From 2-01-FULL-40-13 sp964433155 (GTDB taxonomy: Bacteria; Patescibacteriota; Microgenomatia; UBA1406; GWC2-37-13): DNA of 64,000 bases. The notes beneath the pieces are model-generated. The model saw nothing but the letters and a program-made list of their open reading frames with translations, was not told where the DNA came from and did no database searches. Each line of letters begins with the position of its first letter. Position 1 is the first letter of the stretch. This document shows, one piece after another, positions 41,334 through 50,621 of the stretch. Both the position numbers and the translations under genes were made by a program. The stretch is from the NCBI GenBank assembly GCA_964433155.1, contig CAYSQE010000001.1, positions 186,001 to 250,000 on the forward strand. The letters are read 5' to 3'.

Positions 41334-42347
41334 ATGAAACTTCTTGTAACTGGAGGAGCTGGATTTATCGGCTCGAATTTTATTTTATATTGGTTCAAGA
41401 AATATCCTGAAGATCGGATAATTAACCTTGATAAATTAACTTACGCCGGCAATCTAGAAAACCTTAAAAGCGTAGAAAAAAATCCTAACTATAAATTTGT
41501 TCAAGGTGATATTTGTAATGGTCAACTCGTTAACTCCTTAATAAACAACAATAAAATAGAAACAATAGTTCATTTTGCAGCAGAATCTCACGTCGACCGC
41601 TCAATCTTAGATCCTGCCCCGTTTATCAAAACAAACATTGAGGGAACATATATCTTGCTCGAGGCTGCTTTAAAAAATAAAATAAAACGCTTTCATCATA
41701 TCTCAACGGACGAGGTGTTTGGAGCTCTACCACTAAACACTAAGGAGAAGTTTAACGAAAATACTCGCTATGATCCAAGAAGCCCATATTCTGCATCTAA
41801 AGCTGCCTCAGATCATCTTGTTCGGGCTTATGCTACAACCTACAAACTACCTACTACAATCTCAAATTGCTCTAACAACTTTGGCCCCTATCAGTTTCCA
41901 GAAAAATTGATCTCGCTAGCAATTACTAATATTTTAGAAGGAAAAAAAGTTCCTGTATACGGAGACGGATTATATGTTCGAGATTGGCTCTATGTTGAGG
42001 ACCACTGCGAAGCCATTGATTTAATTCTTCATAAAGGCAACGTGGGCGAAACATACTTTATTGGAGGATTGACAGGAGATATTTCAAATTTAGAAATCAT
42101 CAAGAAAATTTTAAAAATAATGAATAAAGATGAAAGTCTTATTGAGTATGTCAAAGATAGACGCGGTCATGATAGACGGTATGCAATCGACTGGACAAAG
42201 ATAGATAGAAAACTTGGCTGGACACCTCATCATAATTTTGCTGAAGCATTGAAGTTAACAGTTGAATGGTACAAGACTAATCAAAACTGGTGGAGACGAG
42301 TTAAAACTGGAAAATATCTCGAATACTACAAAAAACAGTATGCTTAA
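41334..42347 (+). CDS. rfbB: dTDP-glucose 4,6-dehydratase
   Basis: Extended short-chain dehydrogenase making dTDP-4-keto-6-deoxyglucose, first dedicated step to dTDP-rhamnose. NAD site MKLLVTGGAGFIGSNFI, LDKLTYAGNLENL, the catalytic HISTDEVFGAL and YSASKA (Tyr152, Lys156), then NNFGPYQFPEKLI and VYGDGLYVRDWLYVEDH. 337 aa, normal. It overlaps the next gene by 8 bp. rfbA and rfbC are not in the window. Confidence 0.95.
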   Translation: MKLLVTGGAGFIGSNFILYWFKKYPEDRIINLDKLTYAGNLENLKSVEKNPNYKFVQGDICNGQLVNSLINNNKIETIVHFAAESHVDRSILDPAPFIKTNIEGTYILLEAALKNKIKRFHHISTDEVFGALPLNTKEKFNENTRYDPRSPYSASKAASDHLVRAYATTYKLPTTISNCSNNFGPYQFPEKLISLAITNILEGKKVPVYGDGLYVRDWLYVEDHCEAIDLILHKGNVGETYFIGGLTGDISNLEIIKKILKIMNKDESLIEYVKDRRGHDRRYAIDWTKIDRKLGWTPHHNFAEALKLTVEWYKTNQNWWRRVKTGKYLEYYKKQYA

Positions 42348-43179
42348 AATCGCCATCACCGGCTCTACTGGTCTTATTGGCTCAAGAATTATCGAACTTC
42401 TCAAGGATGATTTTGAATTTATAGAACTTATCGAAGGTCAAATTGACATCACTAAAATAGACAGCGTCTGGAACGCTCTTAAACAGTTAGATTTCGACAT
42501 TCTGTTTCACCTCGCAGCTTATACAAATGTTGATGGAGCTGAACAAAGTCCCGGTAAAGAATTAGCATATAAGATAAACGTCGAAGGTACAAAATATATC
42601 TCTGACTCTGTTTGGCAAAAAAGGAAAAAACTTATCTACGTTTCTACCGACTTTGTTTTTGATGGGAAAAATCCGCCTTTTTATGAAAATAGCAAAGCTA
42701 ACCCATTAGGTTATTATGCGCAAACAAAATTCGAGGGAGAAAATTTAGTAAATAGGCAAGCAATGATTGTCAGATTTTCATACCCTTATCGAGCAAAACA
42801 TCCCTTTAAGCCAGATTTTGTAAAACGGTTAAAAAATCTGCTCGAGCAAAAAAAACAGACTATTCTTGTCACTGATTCTTTGATGACTCCCACATTTATC
42901 GATGATATTGCTTATACGATGAAATATTTATTTAATAATTTCACCCCAGATGTTTTTCATATTGTTGGAGAAAATTCTATGTCTCCTTTTGATTCGGGGA
43001 AAATCATTGCTAAAACGTTTCGTCTCGACAAACATCTCATTTCACCAACGACTTTTTTAGAATATTCCAAAGGTAAAGCTCTTCGCCCTCAATTTTCAGA
43101 CATACGAAGTAAGAAGAATCATTTCTATAAAATGAGGACCTTCGAGGAGGGATTGCAAGAAGTCTTAAAACAGATATAA
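42340..43179 (+). CDS. rfbD: dTDP-4-dehydrorhamnose reductase family (RmlD-like)
   Basis: SDR of the RmlD type: MLKIAITGSTGLIGSRII, HLAAYTNVDGAE (the TxVDxAE motif), YVSTDFVFDGKNPPFYE and PLGYYAQTKFEGE with the Tyr-Lys pair. 280 aa. It would reduce the 4-keto sugar to dTDP-rhamnose if an epimerase acts first. Start is set at the ATG overlapping the end of rfbB, where the family begins. Confidence 0.87.
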   Translation: MLKIAITGSTGLIGSRIIELLKDDFEFIELIEGQIDITKIDSVWNALKQLDFDILFHLAAYTNVDGAEQSPGKELAYKINVEGTKYISDSVWQKRKKLIYVSTDFVFDGKNPPFYENSKANPLGYYAQTKFEGENLVNRQAMIVRFSYPYRAKHPFKPDFVKRLKNLLEQKKQTILVTDSLMTPTFIDDIAYTMKYLFNNFTPDVFHIVGENSMSPFDSGKIIAKTFRLDKHLISPTTFLEYSKGKALRPQFSDIRSKKNHFYKMRTFEEGLQEVLKQI

Positions 43180-43180
43180 T
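43153..43180 (+). promoter_or_regulatory. Promoter of the ugd-uxs-DPM unit
   Basis: TTGCAA (43153-43158), 16 bases, TATAAT (43175-43180), then 8 bases to the ATG at 43189. The -10 overlaps the rfbD stop codon. Confidence 0.62.
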
Positions 43181-43188
43181 AATCTCTT

Positions 43189-44490
43189 ATGACAATTACA
43201 TTCATTGGCCATGGATATGTGGGACTTGTAACAGCCTGCGTGTTTGCTGATTTTGGGAACGATGTATGGGTAATCGGACACACTAAAGAAAAAATTGAAC
43301 GTCTGAAAAAAGGAGAACCTATCATTTATGAGCCGGGGTTAAAAGAGCTCCTCGAAAAAAATTTAAAAACAAAGCGTATCCACTTTACGCTAGATTATAA
43401 ACAGTCAATTTCTGACTCTGCGATCGTCTTTATTGCCGTTGGCACTCCACCTAAAGAAAATGGGGAAGCAGACCTATCTATAGTCTTTGAAGTTTCAAGA
43501 AAAATTGCCAAAGAATTAAAGCCTGGCCTAACCGTTGTATGTTGTAAGAGTACCGTTCCTGTTGGAACAAATAAAAAAATTGAAGCAATACTTTTAAAAC
43601 ATAAACCTAAAAATTCTCAAGTTGCCGTCGCCTCCTGTCCAGAATTTTTGAGAGAGGGCAGTGCAATTTACGACACGGTGAACGCTGATCGTGTAGTTAT
43701 AGGATCGGATTCGCAAAAAGCCATCGATCTACTCTTAGAACTACATGAATCAATAAACGGTAAAAGAGTCATAACTAATCTAACTTCTGCAGAGCTCATT
43801 AAGTACACTTCAAACGCAATGCTGGCAACCAAAATTTCATTTGCAAATCTTATTGCATTATATTGCGAGAAAACTGGAGCCGATGTCGAGATGGTACTTG
43901 ATGCAGTAGGACTAGATAAAAGAATTGGGAGAATCTTCATGGACCCAGGGGTTGGTTATGGCGGTTCATGTTTACCCAAGGACGTAAAAGCCCTGATAAA
44001 AATCGGCGAGCAGCTTGACGTTAATAAATCGTTTCTCACTGATGTTGAAAATATCAACCTACAAGCTAAACAAAACTTCGTAAAAAAAATACTTGATAAT
44101 TCAAAAACTGAAAAAGATATTGCCGTTTGGGGTTTGGCATTTAAATCTAATACCGATGATATTCGAGAAGCATCATCAATTTTTATTTTAGATGAATTGC
44201 TTCATCGCAACTTTAAAATAACGGTATATGATCCCGCAGCCCAAAATAATATTAAAAGAGTCTTCGGATCTAAATTAAACTACAGTGATGGACCATATGA
44301 AGCGGTTAAAAACAAATCAGCACTTGCAATCTTGACTGAATGGAATGAATTCAAACAGGCTGATCTTAAAAAAATCAAATCGCTGATGAAAAAGCCTGTG
44401 ATTTTTGATGGTCGAAATATCTATCATCCTCAAACCTTAAAAAAACTTGGTTTCACCTACTTTTCTGTAGGAAGAAAAACAATAGTATGA
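43189..44490 (+). CDS. UDP-glucose / nucleotide-sugar 6-dehydrogenase
   Basis: NAD-dependent four-electron oxidation of UDP-glucose to UDP-glucuronate. N-terminal MTITFIGHGYVGLVTACVFAD, AVGTPPKENGEADLS, SCPEFLREGSAI, and the thioester Cys261 in GVGYGGSCLPKDVKAL; the C-terminal third is the UDP-binding domain (GLAFKSNTDDIREASS). 433 aa. The neighbour is a UDP-glucuronate decarboxylase, which supports UDP-glucose rather than GDP-mannose as substrate. Confidence 0.92.
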   Translation: MTITFIGHGYVGLVTACVFADFGNDVWVIGHTKEKIERLKKGEPIIYEPGLKELLEKNLKTKRIHFTLDYKQSISDSAIVFIAVGTPPKENGEADLSIVFEVSRKIAKELKPGLTVVCCKSTVPVGTNKKIEAILLKHKPKNSQVAVASCPEFLREGSAIYDTVNADRVVIGSDSQKAIDLLLELHESINGKRVITNLTSAELIKYTSNAMLATKISFANLIALYCEKTGADVEMVLDAVGLDKRIGRIFMDPGVGYGGSCLPKDVKALIKIGEQLDVNKSFLTDVENINLQAKQNFVKKILDNSKTEKDIAVWGLAFKSNTDDIREASSIFILDELLHRNFKITVYDPAAQNNIKRVFGSKLNYSDGPYEAVKNKSALAILTEWNEFKQADLKKIKSLMKKPVIFDGRNIYHPQTLKKLGFTYFSVGRKTIV

Positions 44491-45440
44491 AAATAGTCTT
44501 AACTGGAGGAGCTGGTTTCATAGGCTCTCATCTTTGTGCAAGATTGCTCAACGAAAAACATTCGGTACTCTGCGTAGATAATTTTTTAACAGGAACCAGA
44601 GAAAATCTTAAACAATTCAGCAAAAATAAAAATTTTGTGCTGCTTGAACAAGATATAATAAAACCATTGCCTTCCAGCATAACCGCAGATGCTGTTTTTC
44701 ACTTAGCCTCCCCTGCCTCACCCAATTATCATAGCAAACTTAGCTACCACGCTTTACCTTTGGAAACCTTGCTTGTCAACACACAAGGAACGTACGAACT
44801 ATTGAAATTTTCTCTTAAAAATAAAGCCAAATTTCTTTTTGCCTCCTCATCCGAAGTGTATGGAGACCCGCTCGAACATCCACAAAAAGAAACATACTAT
44901 GGAAATGTATCAACGACTGGTCCACGCTCCATTTATGATGAAGCGAAACGATTTGGAGAAACTCTGACCTCCTATTTTATTCGAGTTCGCACCTTAGACG
45001 GCCGTATCGGACGAATTTTTAACACGTTTGGTCCAAGAATGCTAAAGGATGATATGCGCATGGTTATCGCCTTTATAACGCAGGGACTTGAGAATAAACC
45101 GCTCACAATTTTTGGCGGCGGAAGCCAAACTCGTTCACTTTGTTACATAGATGATATGGTAGAAGGTCTTATGAGATTGATGTTTTATCCACAAACCAAA
45201 GGACAGATTATTAATCTTGGCTCAAGTGAAGAACATACTGTTATTGAGTATGCAAAACTAATAAAAAAGATATTACGGTCGAAGAGTGAAATCGTGTATA
45301 GTGAAAAATTACCTGAAGATGACCCAAAAAAAAGAAAGCCAGACATTACAAAGGCCAGAAAACTATTAGGCTGGATTCCCAAAGTAAGCTTACAAGATGG
45401 CCTTGGCAAAATGATTGAATACTACAAAAAACAGCAATGA
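44487..45440 (+). CDS. UDP-glucuronate decarboxylase (UDP-xylose synthase)
   Basis: Extended SDR converting UDP-glucuronate to UDP-xylose. MKIVLTGGAGFIGSHLC, the UXS-typical HLASPASPNYH, FASSSEVYGDPLEHPQKE, GPRSIYDEAKRFGET with the catalytic Tyr near 150, RIFNTFGPRM and RSLCYIDDMVEGL. 317 aa. It overlaps ugd by 4 bp, so the pair forms a two-step UDP-xylose route. An epimerase of another type is less likely given the SPASP motif. Confidence 0.9.
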   Translation: MKIVLTGGAGFIGSHLCARLLNEKHSVLCVDNFLTGTRENLKQFSKNKNFVLLEQDIIKPLPSSITADAVFHLASPASPNYHSKLSYHALPLETLLVNTQGTYELLKFSLKNKAKFLFASSSEVYGDPLEHPQKETYYGNVSTTGPRSIYDEAKRFGETLTSYFIRVRTLDGRIGRIFNTFGPRMLKDDMRMVIAFITQGLENKPLTIFGGGSQTRSLCYIDDMVEGLMRLMFYPQTKGQIINLGSSEEHTVIEYAKLIKKILRSKSEIVYSEKLPEDDPKKRKPDITKARKLLGWIPKVSLQDGLGKMIEYYKKQQ

Positions 45441-46543
45441 GAAAAGCAGTAATTGTTTTACCAACTTACAATGAAGTAGGAAATATCGAAAGAGTTGTAA
45501 CTCAAATTTTTTCTACCGTAAAAGATGTAAAAAACTGGGAAATTCATATTCTTGTTGTGGATAGTAAATCACCGGATGGAACAGAGGAAAAAGTTGAGAA
45601 ACTTATGCGCAGATATTCACAATTGCACCTACTTCGTATTGAAAAAGAAGGATTAGGTAGAGCATATACGCTTGGATTTCAAGCAGCTATAGAGAAGTTG
45701 TCTCCGTATCTTCTTTTTGAAATGGATGCAGATCTTTCTCATGACCCGAAGGAAATCCTTAATTTTCTGAGAGAAATTGAAAAAGGTGCCGATTTTGTCG
45801 TTGGATCAAAATATATCAAAGGTGGATCAATTCCTAAAACCTGGCAATTACATAGAAAAATGTATTCTATCTGTGCAAATATATTTATACGCTTCGGTTT
45901 CATGAAATTAAATATTCATGATTGGACAAATGGATATAGAGCAGTAAAAACATGGGTGATTAAAAACTCCATGAGTCACATAAAAAATTATTCTGGTTAT
46001 GTGTTCCAAATTGCCCTTCTGAATTATGCAGTAAAAAACAAGGCTGTTATCAAAGAAATTCCAATTCAATTTGCTGACAGGAAAAGCGGAGTTTCCAAAA
46101 TTCAACCTTTTCAATATATTTTAAGTATATTTCTTTATATTTTTTTTCATTCGTCATTTATTAAATTTGCGATTGTGGGATTTATAGGTTTTGTTGTTGA
46201 TTTTGTAATTTCTTATTTGGCGATTGAAAAAGCTAATATTGCTATATGGGTTAGCACATTGATAAGTACAGAAACGGCTATTATATCTAATTTTTTCCTA
46301 AATAATTTCTGGAGTTTTGCATACAAAAAATTAGATAACAATCTTAGAACTTATATACCCAGCTTTATTAAATTCAATGTAGTATCTTCAGGATCAATTG
46401 CAATTCAGACAGTTGCCGTTCAACTGCTGGCAAATTTTTTTGGCAGAAGGTTTTGGTATATATATAAAATTTTGATAATAATTTTGATAATCATTCCTTA
46501 TTCTTATATTCTCTATAATAAATTCATTTGGAAAGAGAAATAG
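45437..46543 (+). CDS. Dolichyl-phosphate-mannose-synthase-like GT2 fused to a GtrA-like membrane domain
   Basis: Residues 1-230 are a DPM1-like GT2: VIVLPTYNEVGNIE, VVDSKSPDGTEE, EMDADLSHDPKEI (D-x-D) and IHDWTNGYRAVKT. Residues 235-365 form four helices of the GtrA family (FIKFAIVGFIGFVVDFVISYL). Such fusions charge polyprenyl phosphate with a sugar and help present it across the membrane. It overlaps the UDP-xylose synthase gene by 4 bp, so the sugar could be pentose rather than mannose; that is inference. It could feed the GT39-like enzyme at 32002. Confidence 0.88.
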   Translation: MRKAVIVLPTYNEVGNIERVVTQIFSTVKDVKNWEIHILVVDSKSPDGTEEKVEKLMRRYSQLHLLRIEKEGLGRAYTLGFQAAIEKLSPYLLFEMDADLSHDPKEILNFLREIEKGADFVVGSKYIKGGSIPKTWQLHRKMYSICANIFIRFGFMKLNIHDWTNGYRAVKTWVIKNSMSHIKNYSGYVFQIALLNYAVKNKAVIKEIPIQFADRKSGVSKIQPFQYILSIFLYIFFHSSFIKFAIVGFIGFVVDFVISYLAIEKANIAIWVSTLISTETAIISNFFLNNFWSFAYKKLDNNLRTYIPSFIKFNVVSSGSIAIQTVAVQLLANFFGRRFWYIYKILIIILIIIPYSYILYNKFIWKEK

Positions 46544-46550
46544 TAATAGG

Positions 46551-47420
46551 TTACTCTTCCTGTTTCTCGACATATTGTCCGCTGACCCAACCTTCTTTGT
46601 CATCTGTATAATTGATTTTCATCCATCCTTCTTTTTCTTCTAAAAGCAAAAATTTCTCACCCGGTTTAACCTGTGCAGATTCTGAAGCTGCTATTGAGGG
46701 TTCCTCTCTAACTCGTAAAAAACCTGTAGGGGTATCCTTCACAAGGATAAATGTTTTTTTAGTCTTTGCGCTTAGAGTTGATTCTTTACCTCCTGTCACT
46801 TTTGTAGCTCCTGAGGCAGTAGCTTTCTGTGTTTGATCTATCGCCAATTTGAATGAGGCGTTAACTCTGTAGCCCGGATCAACATTAATCTTTTGTATTC
46901 TTCTTAGAAAACCCGGCATGAAAACTGATAATTCATGATCGCCCTTTAAAACATCAGATAAAATGAGGGCGCTCACGCCTTTCTCATCGTTATCAAGATA
47001 AGCAATGGCTCCTTGTGGTTCTGTTTCAACATAAATCTCTCCATAGTCTCCACTTTTTGCAGGTTTTTCCATTTTTGTCGTTGTGAATATCTCACCCGCA
47101 GAAGTTACATCGGACGAGCCCAACTCTCTGTTTACATAAGTCAAAGCGTTTTTAAAAATCTTGACTTTACCTTGCCAGGAAGCGGTATCTGTAGCTGTGC
47201 CTTCCGGTATTAATTTTAGGATATATTCTCCTACTTTATATTTTTCTTCAAATGGAGTTTTACCAACCGCAACATTATCAATAAAAACGCTAGCTACGGG
47301 AGAGGACACTACCTTAATTCTTCCAAATACATTTTGATTATTTAAAATAAAAAAACGGACAAAAACAAAAATTCCAAATGCCAATATTAAAATCGTCAGA
47401 AGAACTAACTTTCCTTTCAT
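46551..47420 (-). CDS. Membrane-anchored protein with two PEGA domains and a bacterial SH3 domain
   Basis: An N-terminal helix (about 5-24) anchors the protein. Two PEGA-type surface domains follow: VVSSPVASVFIDNVAVGKTPF (about 37-100) and VETEPQGAIAYLDNDEKG (about 130-195). A linker then leads to an SH3b domain (TPTGFLRVREEPSIAAS...GWMKINYTDDKEGWVSGQYV) that in other proteins binds cell-wall material. It is probably an envelope structural or wall-binding protein. 289 aa. It has its own leaderless-type promoter, divergent from tdk. Confidence 0.8.
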   Translation of the reverse strand: MKGKLVLLTILILAFGIFVFVRFFILNNQNVFGRIKVVSSPVASVFIDNVAVGKTPFEEKYKVGEYILKLIPEGTATDTASWQGKVKIFKNALTYVNRELGSSDVTSAGEIFTTTKMEKPAKSGDYGEIYVETEPQGAIAYLDNDEKGVSALILSDVLKGDHELSVFMPGFLRRIQKINVDPGYRVNASFKLAIDQTQKATASGATKVTGGKESTLSAKTKKTFILVKDTPTGFLRVREEPSIAASESAQVKPGEKFLLLEEKEGWMKINYTDDKEGWVSGQYVEKQEE

Positions 47421-47426
47421 AATACT

Positions 47427-47455
47427 ATTTTATGTAATCTTTATTGATTATTCAA
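47427..47455 (-). promoter_or_regulatory. Promoter of the PEGA/SH3 gene
   Basis: On the minus strand TTGAAT (47455-47450), 17 bases, TAAAAT (47432-47427), then 6 bases to the ATG. It interleaves with the divergent tdk promoter. Confidence 0.6.
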
Positions 47456-47472
47456 CAATGTTTTTTTACAAT
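47444..47472 (+). promoter_or_regulatory. Promoter of tdk
   Basis: TTGATT (47444-47449), 17 bases, TACAAT (47467-47472), then 7 bases to the ATG at 47480. Confidence 0.58.
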
Positions 47473-47479
47473 GATAACA

Positions 47480-48067
47480 ATGCGAAAACATATATTAATG
47501 GGTAAGCTTCATGTGATTACCGGCCCTATGTTTTCGGGAAAAAGCGAGGAATTGATAAAGCGTCTACACAGATTTAAAATTGCAGGGCTCAAGGTAATGA
47601 TCTTCAATCATGCTCTAGATATCAGATATGCAACAAATAGAATCGCATCACATTCAAAGCAAAAATGGAAAGCTAAGGGAGTATCCAAAGCTCATATTAT
47701 ATTACAAAAAATAAATTCTAATACTGATGTTGTTATCATTGATGAAGCGCAATTTTTTGACAAGGAAATTATTGATACCGTCAATAAATTAATTAAAAAA
47801 GGTGTAGATGTTATTATCGCCGGCCTTGATACAAATTTTCGTGGCGAGCCCTTTGGAAGTGTGCCTCAATTGTTAGCTCTCGCCGACGGCGACGTTGTCA
47901 AGCTTAAAGCCGTATGCGCAATTTGCAAAAAATGGAATGCTACAAGAACTCAGAGAATTCTTGCTGACGGCTTACCCGCGGCCTACTCTGATCCTCTGGT
48001 CAAAATCGGTGCAGCCGACTCTTATCAAGCCCGCTGCCGAGAACATCATAATGTTCCAAGAAGATAA
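47480..48067 (+). CDS. tdk: Thymidine kinase
   Basis: Type II thymidine kinase for nucleoside salvage. P-loop GPMFSGKS (15-22), VVIIDEAQFF (catalytic Glu), GLDTNFRGEPFG and the zinc cysteines of CAICKKW and the C-terminal RCREHH. The start at 47480 is chosen from the promoter; an internal ATG seven codons later (MGKLHVITGPM) also fits the family. Salvage fits a reduced, host- or community-dependent genome. Confidence 0.92.
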   Translation: MRKHILMGKLHVITGPMFSGKSEELIKRLHRFKIAGLKVMIFNHALDIRYATNRIASHSKQKWKAKGVSKAHIILQKINSNTDVVIIDEAQFFDKEIIDTVNKLIKKGVDVIIAGLDTNFRGEPFGSVPQLLALADGDVVKLKAVCAICKKWNATRTQRILADGLPAAYSDPLVKIGAADSYQARCREHHNVPRR

Positions 48068-48074
48068 ACCACAC

Positions 48075-48104
48075 TTTAATCGTTTAATCGATTAAACGAT
48101 TAAA
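48075..48104. repeat. Perfect 30-bp palindrome between convergent tdk and HAD genes
   Basis: TTTAATCGTTTAATC followed by its exact reverse complement. It lies 7 bases after the tdk stop and 4 before the HAD stop. It may act as a bidirectional terminator, though it is AT-rich with no long T run, or as a binding site. Confidence 0.75.
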
Positions 48105-48108
48105 TGAC

Positions 48109-48861
48109 TTAGTCGTTCAGGATAAATTTTTCAATAACTTCTATTAAGCCATCTTTATCGACCGAAGGCGCAATATAATCCGCAAGCTTCTTGAGTTGTA
48201 TGTCGCCATTTGCCATCGCAACTTTGAATCCAACGGCTTTGAAGATCGGTAAATCGTTTGGCATATCGCCAACTCCGATTGTCTCTTCCTTTTTTATCCC
48301 TGTTTTTCTTTGAATATACTTCAATCCAAACTCCTTTGATGCATTCTTTTTGGTAAGTAAGACATGGTTACCGCTGGGTAAATTGATATGGGTACCTACA
48401 GCGATATGATATTTATTTGCTAAGATTTTAACTTTTATAAGAATTGCTTCTGTTTGTTTTTTTGTATTTGAGTTTAAAGAAACATTGGTTATGGTTCCAT
48501 ATTTGGCTTCTTCAATGTTAGGTACCCATTGCGAATCAACACAAAAACCATAATTAAAAGGAACATTGCCAGCCACTTTTACAATTTCTAAAACATCATT
48601 ATAGGACAGGCTTTTAATATATTCATACTTTCCCTGAGGATTGAGCACTTTTGTCCCACCCTCTATGACATGATACGAGTCTCCTATCTTAAATTTTTTG
48701 ATTAAATCTTTTACCGCTCCTTTTGTTCTTCCAGTACATAGACTAATTTTAATTTTTTTACTTGCTTTTCGGATTGATTTTGTTACGTTTTTGGACAACG
48801 GAGTAATCTGGTTTCTAACAATCGTCCCGTCAACATCCAAAACTAGAAGATTATATTTCAT
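48109..48861 (-). CDS. HAD-superfamily phosphatase (Cof-type)
   Basis: Motif I LLVLDVDGTIVRN, motif II SLCTGRTKG, motif III Lys region and motif IV GVGDMPNDLPIFKAVG, then AMANGDIQLKKLADY, as in Cof/sucrose-phosphatase-like HADs with a cap between motifs II and III. 250 aa. Substrate unknown; phosphoglycolate or sugar phosphates are common. Convergent with tdk and divergent from argS. Confidence 0.85.
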   Translation of the reverse strand: MKYNLLVLDVDGTIVRNQITPLSKNVTKSIRKASKKIKISLCTGRTKGAVKDLIKKFKIGDSYHVIEGGTKVLNPQGKYEYIKSLSYNDVLEIVKVAGNVPFNYGFCVDSQWVPNIEEAKYGTITNVSLNSNTKKQTEAILIKVKILANKYHIAVGTHINLPSGNHVLLTKKNASKEFGLKYIQRKTGIKKEETIGVGDMPNDLPIFKAVGFKVAMANGDIQLKKLADYIAPSVDKDGLIEVIEKFILND

Positions 48862-48868
48862 TGTTCTA

Positions 48869-48877
48869 ATTCTAGCA
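48869..48877 (-). promoter_or_regulatory. Extended -10 (TGCTAGAAT) of the HAD gene
   Basis: On the minus strand TG-C-TAGAAT, ending 7 bases before the ATG at 48861. Confidence 0.5.
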
Positions 48878-48893
48878 TTAAGTAAGCATACTG

Positions 48894-48902
48894 TGCTATC
48901 AT
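48894..48902 (+). promoter_or_regulatory. Extended -10 (TGCTATCAT) of argS
   Basis: TG-C-TATCAT ends 9 bases before the ATG at 48912; predicted leader of two or three bases. Confidence 0.5.
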
Positions 48903-48911
48903 ATAAACCAA

Positions 48912-50621
48912 ATGATCAAAGACAAACTTCAAGAAAATCTCAAGATTGCTTTAACAAAAATGAACGTTGACGAGAAAGAAATAAATATTGAAAGCCCAAC
49001 AAATCCAAATTTTGGCGATTACGCTACAAGTATAGCTCTAAAACTTGCAAAGAGCCTCAAACAAAACCCTCTGCAAGTTGCTGAAAAAATTAAAGATAAT
49101 TTTCCCAAAGATGATTTAATCGAAAAAATAGAAGTAATTAAGCCTGGTTTTATCAATTTTTGGATTTCTCCGTCATATTACATCTCGACTCTTCCAGACT
49201 TAGCTCAAGCAAAATTCTCTTATCCTCCTTATCACTTAGGGAAAAATAAAAAAATAATGATCGAGTTTGCACATCCCAATACTCATAAACTTTTTCACAT
49301 TGGTCATCTCAGAAATATCTCGATTGGCGAGTCGCTTGTTCGAATATTTGAAGTTGCAGGAAATAAGGTAATTCGATCAAACTATCAAGGTGATGTAGGT
49401 CTTCATATCGCAAAATGCCTGTGGTATATCAAAAATAATCCTGATGAATTAGATCATGCACGTAATTCACCTCTTAAATCGAGAATTTCATTTCTAGGAC
49501 AAGCTTATAGTGCAGGTCAAGTTAAATATGATACAGACCAACAAGCAAAAAAAGAAATAGTTGAAATAAATGGGATGATTTATAACCAAGATAAAGATAT
49601 TCTACCCTTATGGAAAGAAACCAAAAAATGGAGTTTTGATTATTTTGATTTAATTTATAAACGAGTATATTCCAGATTCGACCGGCTCTATCCTGAAAGC
49701 GAGTTTGCAAAAAGAGGTATAGAAATCTGTAAACTGGCAGAGAAAAAAGGAATACTTAAGCAAAGTGAAGGGGCTTTAGTTTTCGTTGGAAAACCTTACG
49801 GACTGGATACACGGGTTTTTATTAATAGCCTCGGTTATCCCACTTATGAAGGAAAAGAGTTAGCATTGGCCGAAAAAGAAACTACCGAATTCGGCGAACT
49901 CGACAAAATTATACACGTTGTTACTCCGGAACAAACCAGCTTTTTCAAAGTAACCTTTAAGGTCGAGGAACTTTTGGATGAAAAAAAATTTAAAAACAAA
50001 CAATATCACCTCGCTTATGAATGGGTAAAACTTAAAAAACTTGGCAAAATGTCTTCACGGATGGGAAATATAGTAGCGGCAGACTGGCTTATAGATAAAG
50101 CTAAAGAAAAGATAATTCAAAATTTTAAATGTGATGGAAATACTGCTGAAACAATCGCTATTTCAGCGGTTAAATACTCGTTTCTTAAAAATAATGTTTT
50201 TTCTCAAATAGCTTTTGATTTTGACGAATCAATTTCTTTAGAAGGAAACTCTGGCCCTTACCTTTTATACACCTATGTCCGCACCCAAAGCGTCCTCAAT
50301 AAAGTAACAACTGTTGGACGGCCGTCAAAAAGTCGTAACATTATACCATCAAAAATTATTAAAGAAGAAAGTGCTCTGCTACGGTCCCTTCATCAGTATC
50401 CTGAGACTGTTTATGAGGCGGCGAAGAATCTTTCACCAAATTTAATTGCAAATTATCTTTATGATCTTGCACAAAAATATAATCTTTTTTATCAAAAACA
50501 TAAAATCTTGGAGTCTGAGGAAAAAACGAGAAATTTTAGATTATTGTTGACTCGTGCAACTGGACAGGTAATTAAGAATGGATTGTACTTGTTAGGAATA
50601 AAGACTGTAGAAAAAATGTAA
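48912..50621 (+). CDS. argS: Arginyl-tRNA synthetase
   Basis: Class I synthetase. The N-terminal Add-1 domain includes NPNFGDYATSIALKLAK, the HIGH motif is EFAHPNTHKLFHIGHLRN (near 130), KMSSRMGN is the KMSKS equivalent, and the DALR C-terminal domain has the SVLNK-type helix. 569 aa. The radA start overlaps the stop by one base (TAATG). Confidence 0.95.
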   Translation: MIKDKLQENLKIALTKMNVDEKEINIESPTNPNFGDYATSIALKLAKSLKQNPLQVAEKIKDNFPKDDLIEKIEVIKPGFINFWISPSYYISTLPDLAQAKFSYPPYHLGKNKKIMIEFAHPNTHKLFHIGHLRNISIGESLVRIFEVAGNKVIRSNYQGDVGLHIAKCLWYIKNNPDELDHARNSPLKSRISFLGQAYSAGQVKYDTDQQAKKEIVEINGMIYNQDKDILPLWKETKKWSFDYFDLIYKRVYSRFDRLYPESEFAKRGIEICKLAEKKGILKQSEGALVFVGKPYGLDTRVFINSLGYPTYEGKELALAEKETTEFGELDKIIHVVTPEQTSFFKVTFKVEELLDEKKFKNKQYHLAYEWVKLKKLGKMSSRMGNIVAADWLIDKAKEKIIQNFKCDGNTAETIAISAVKYSFLKNNVFSQIAFDFDESISLEGNSGPYLLYTYVRTQSVLNKVTTVGRPSKSRNIIPSKIIKEESALLRSLHQYPETVYEAAKNLSPNLIANYLYDLAQKYNLFYQKHKILESEEKTRNFRLLLTRATGQVIKNGLYLLGIKTVEKM

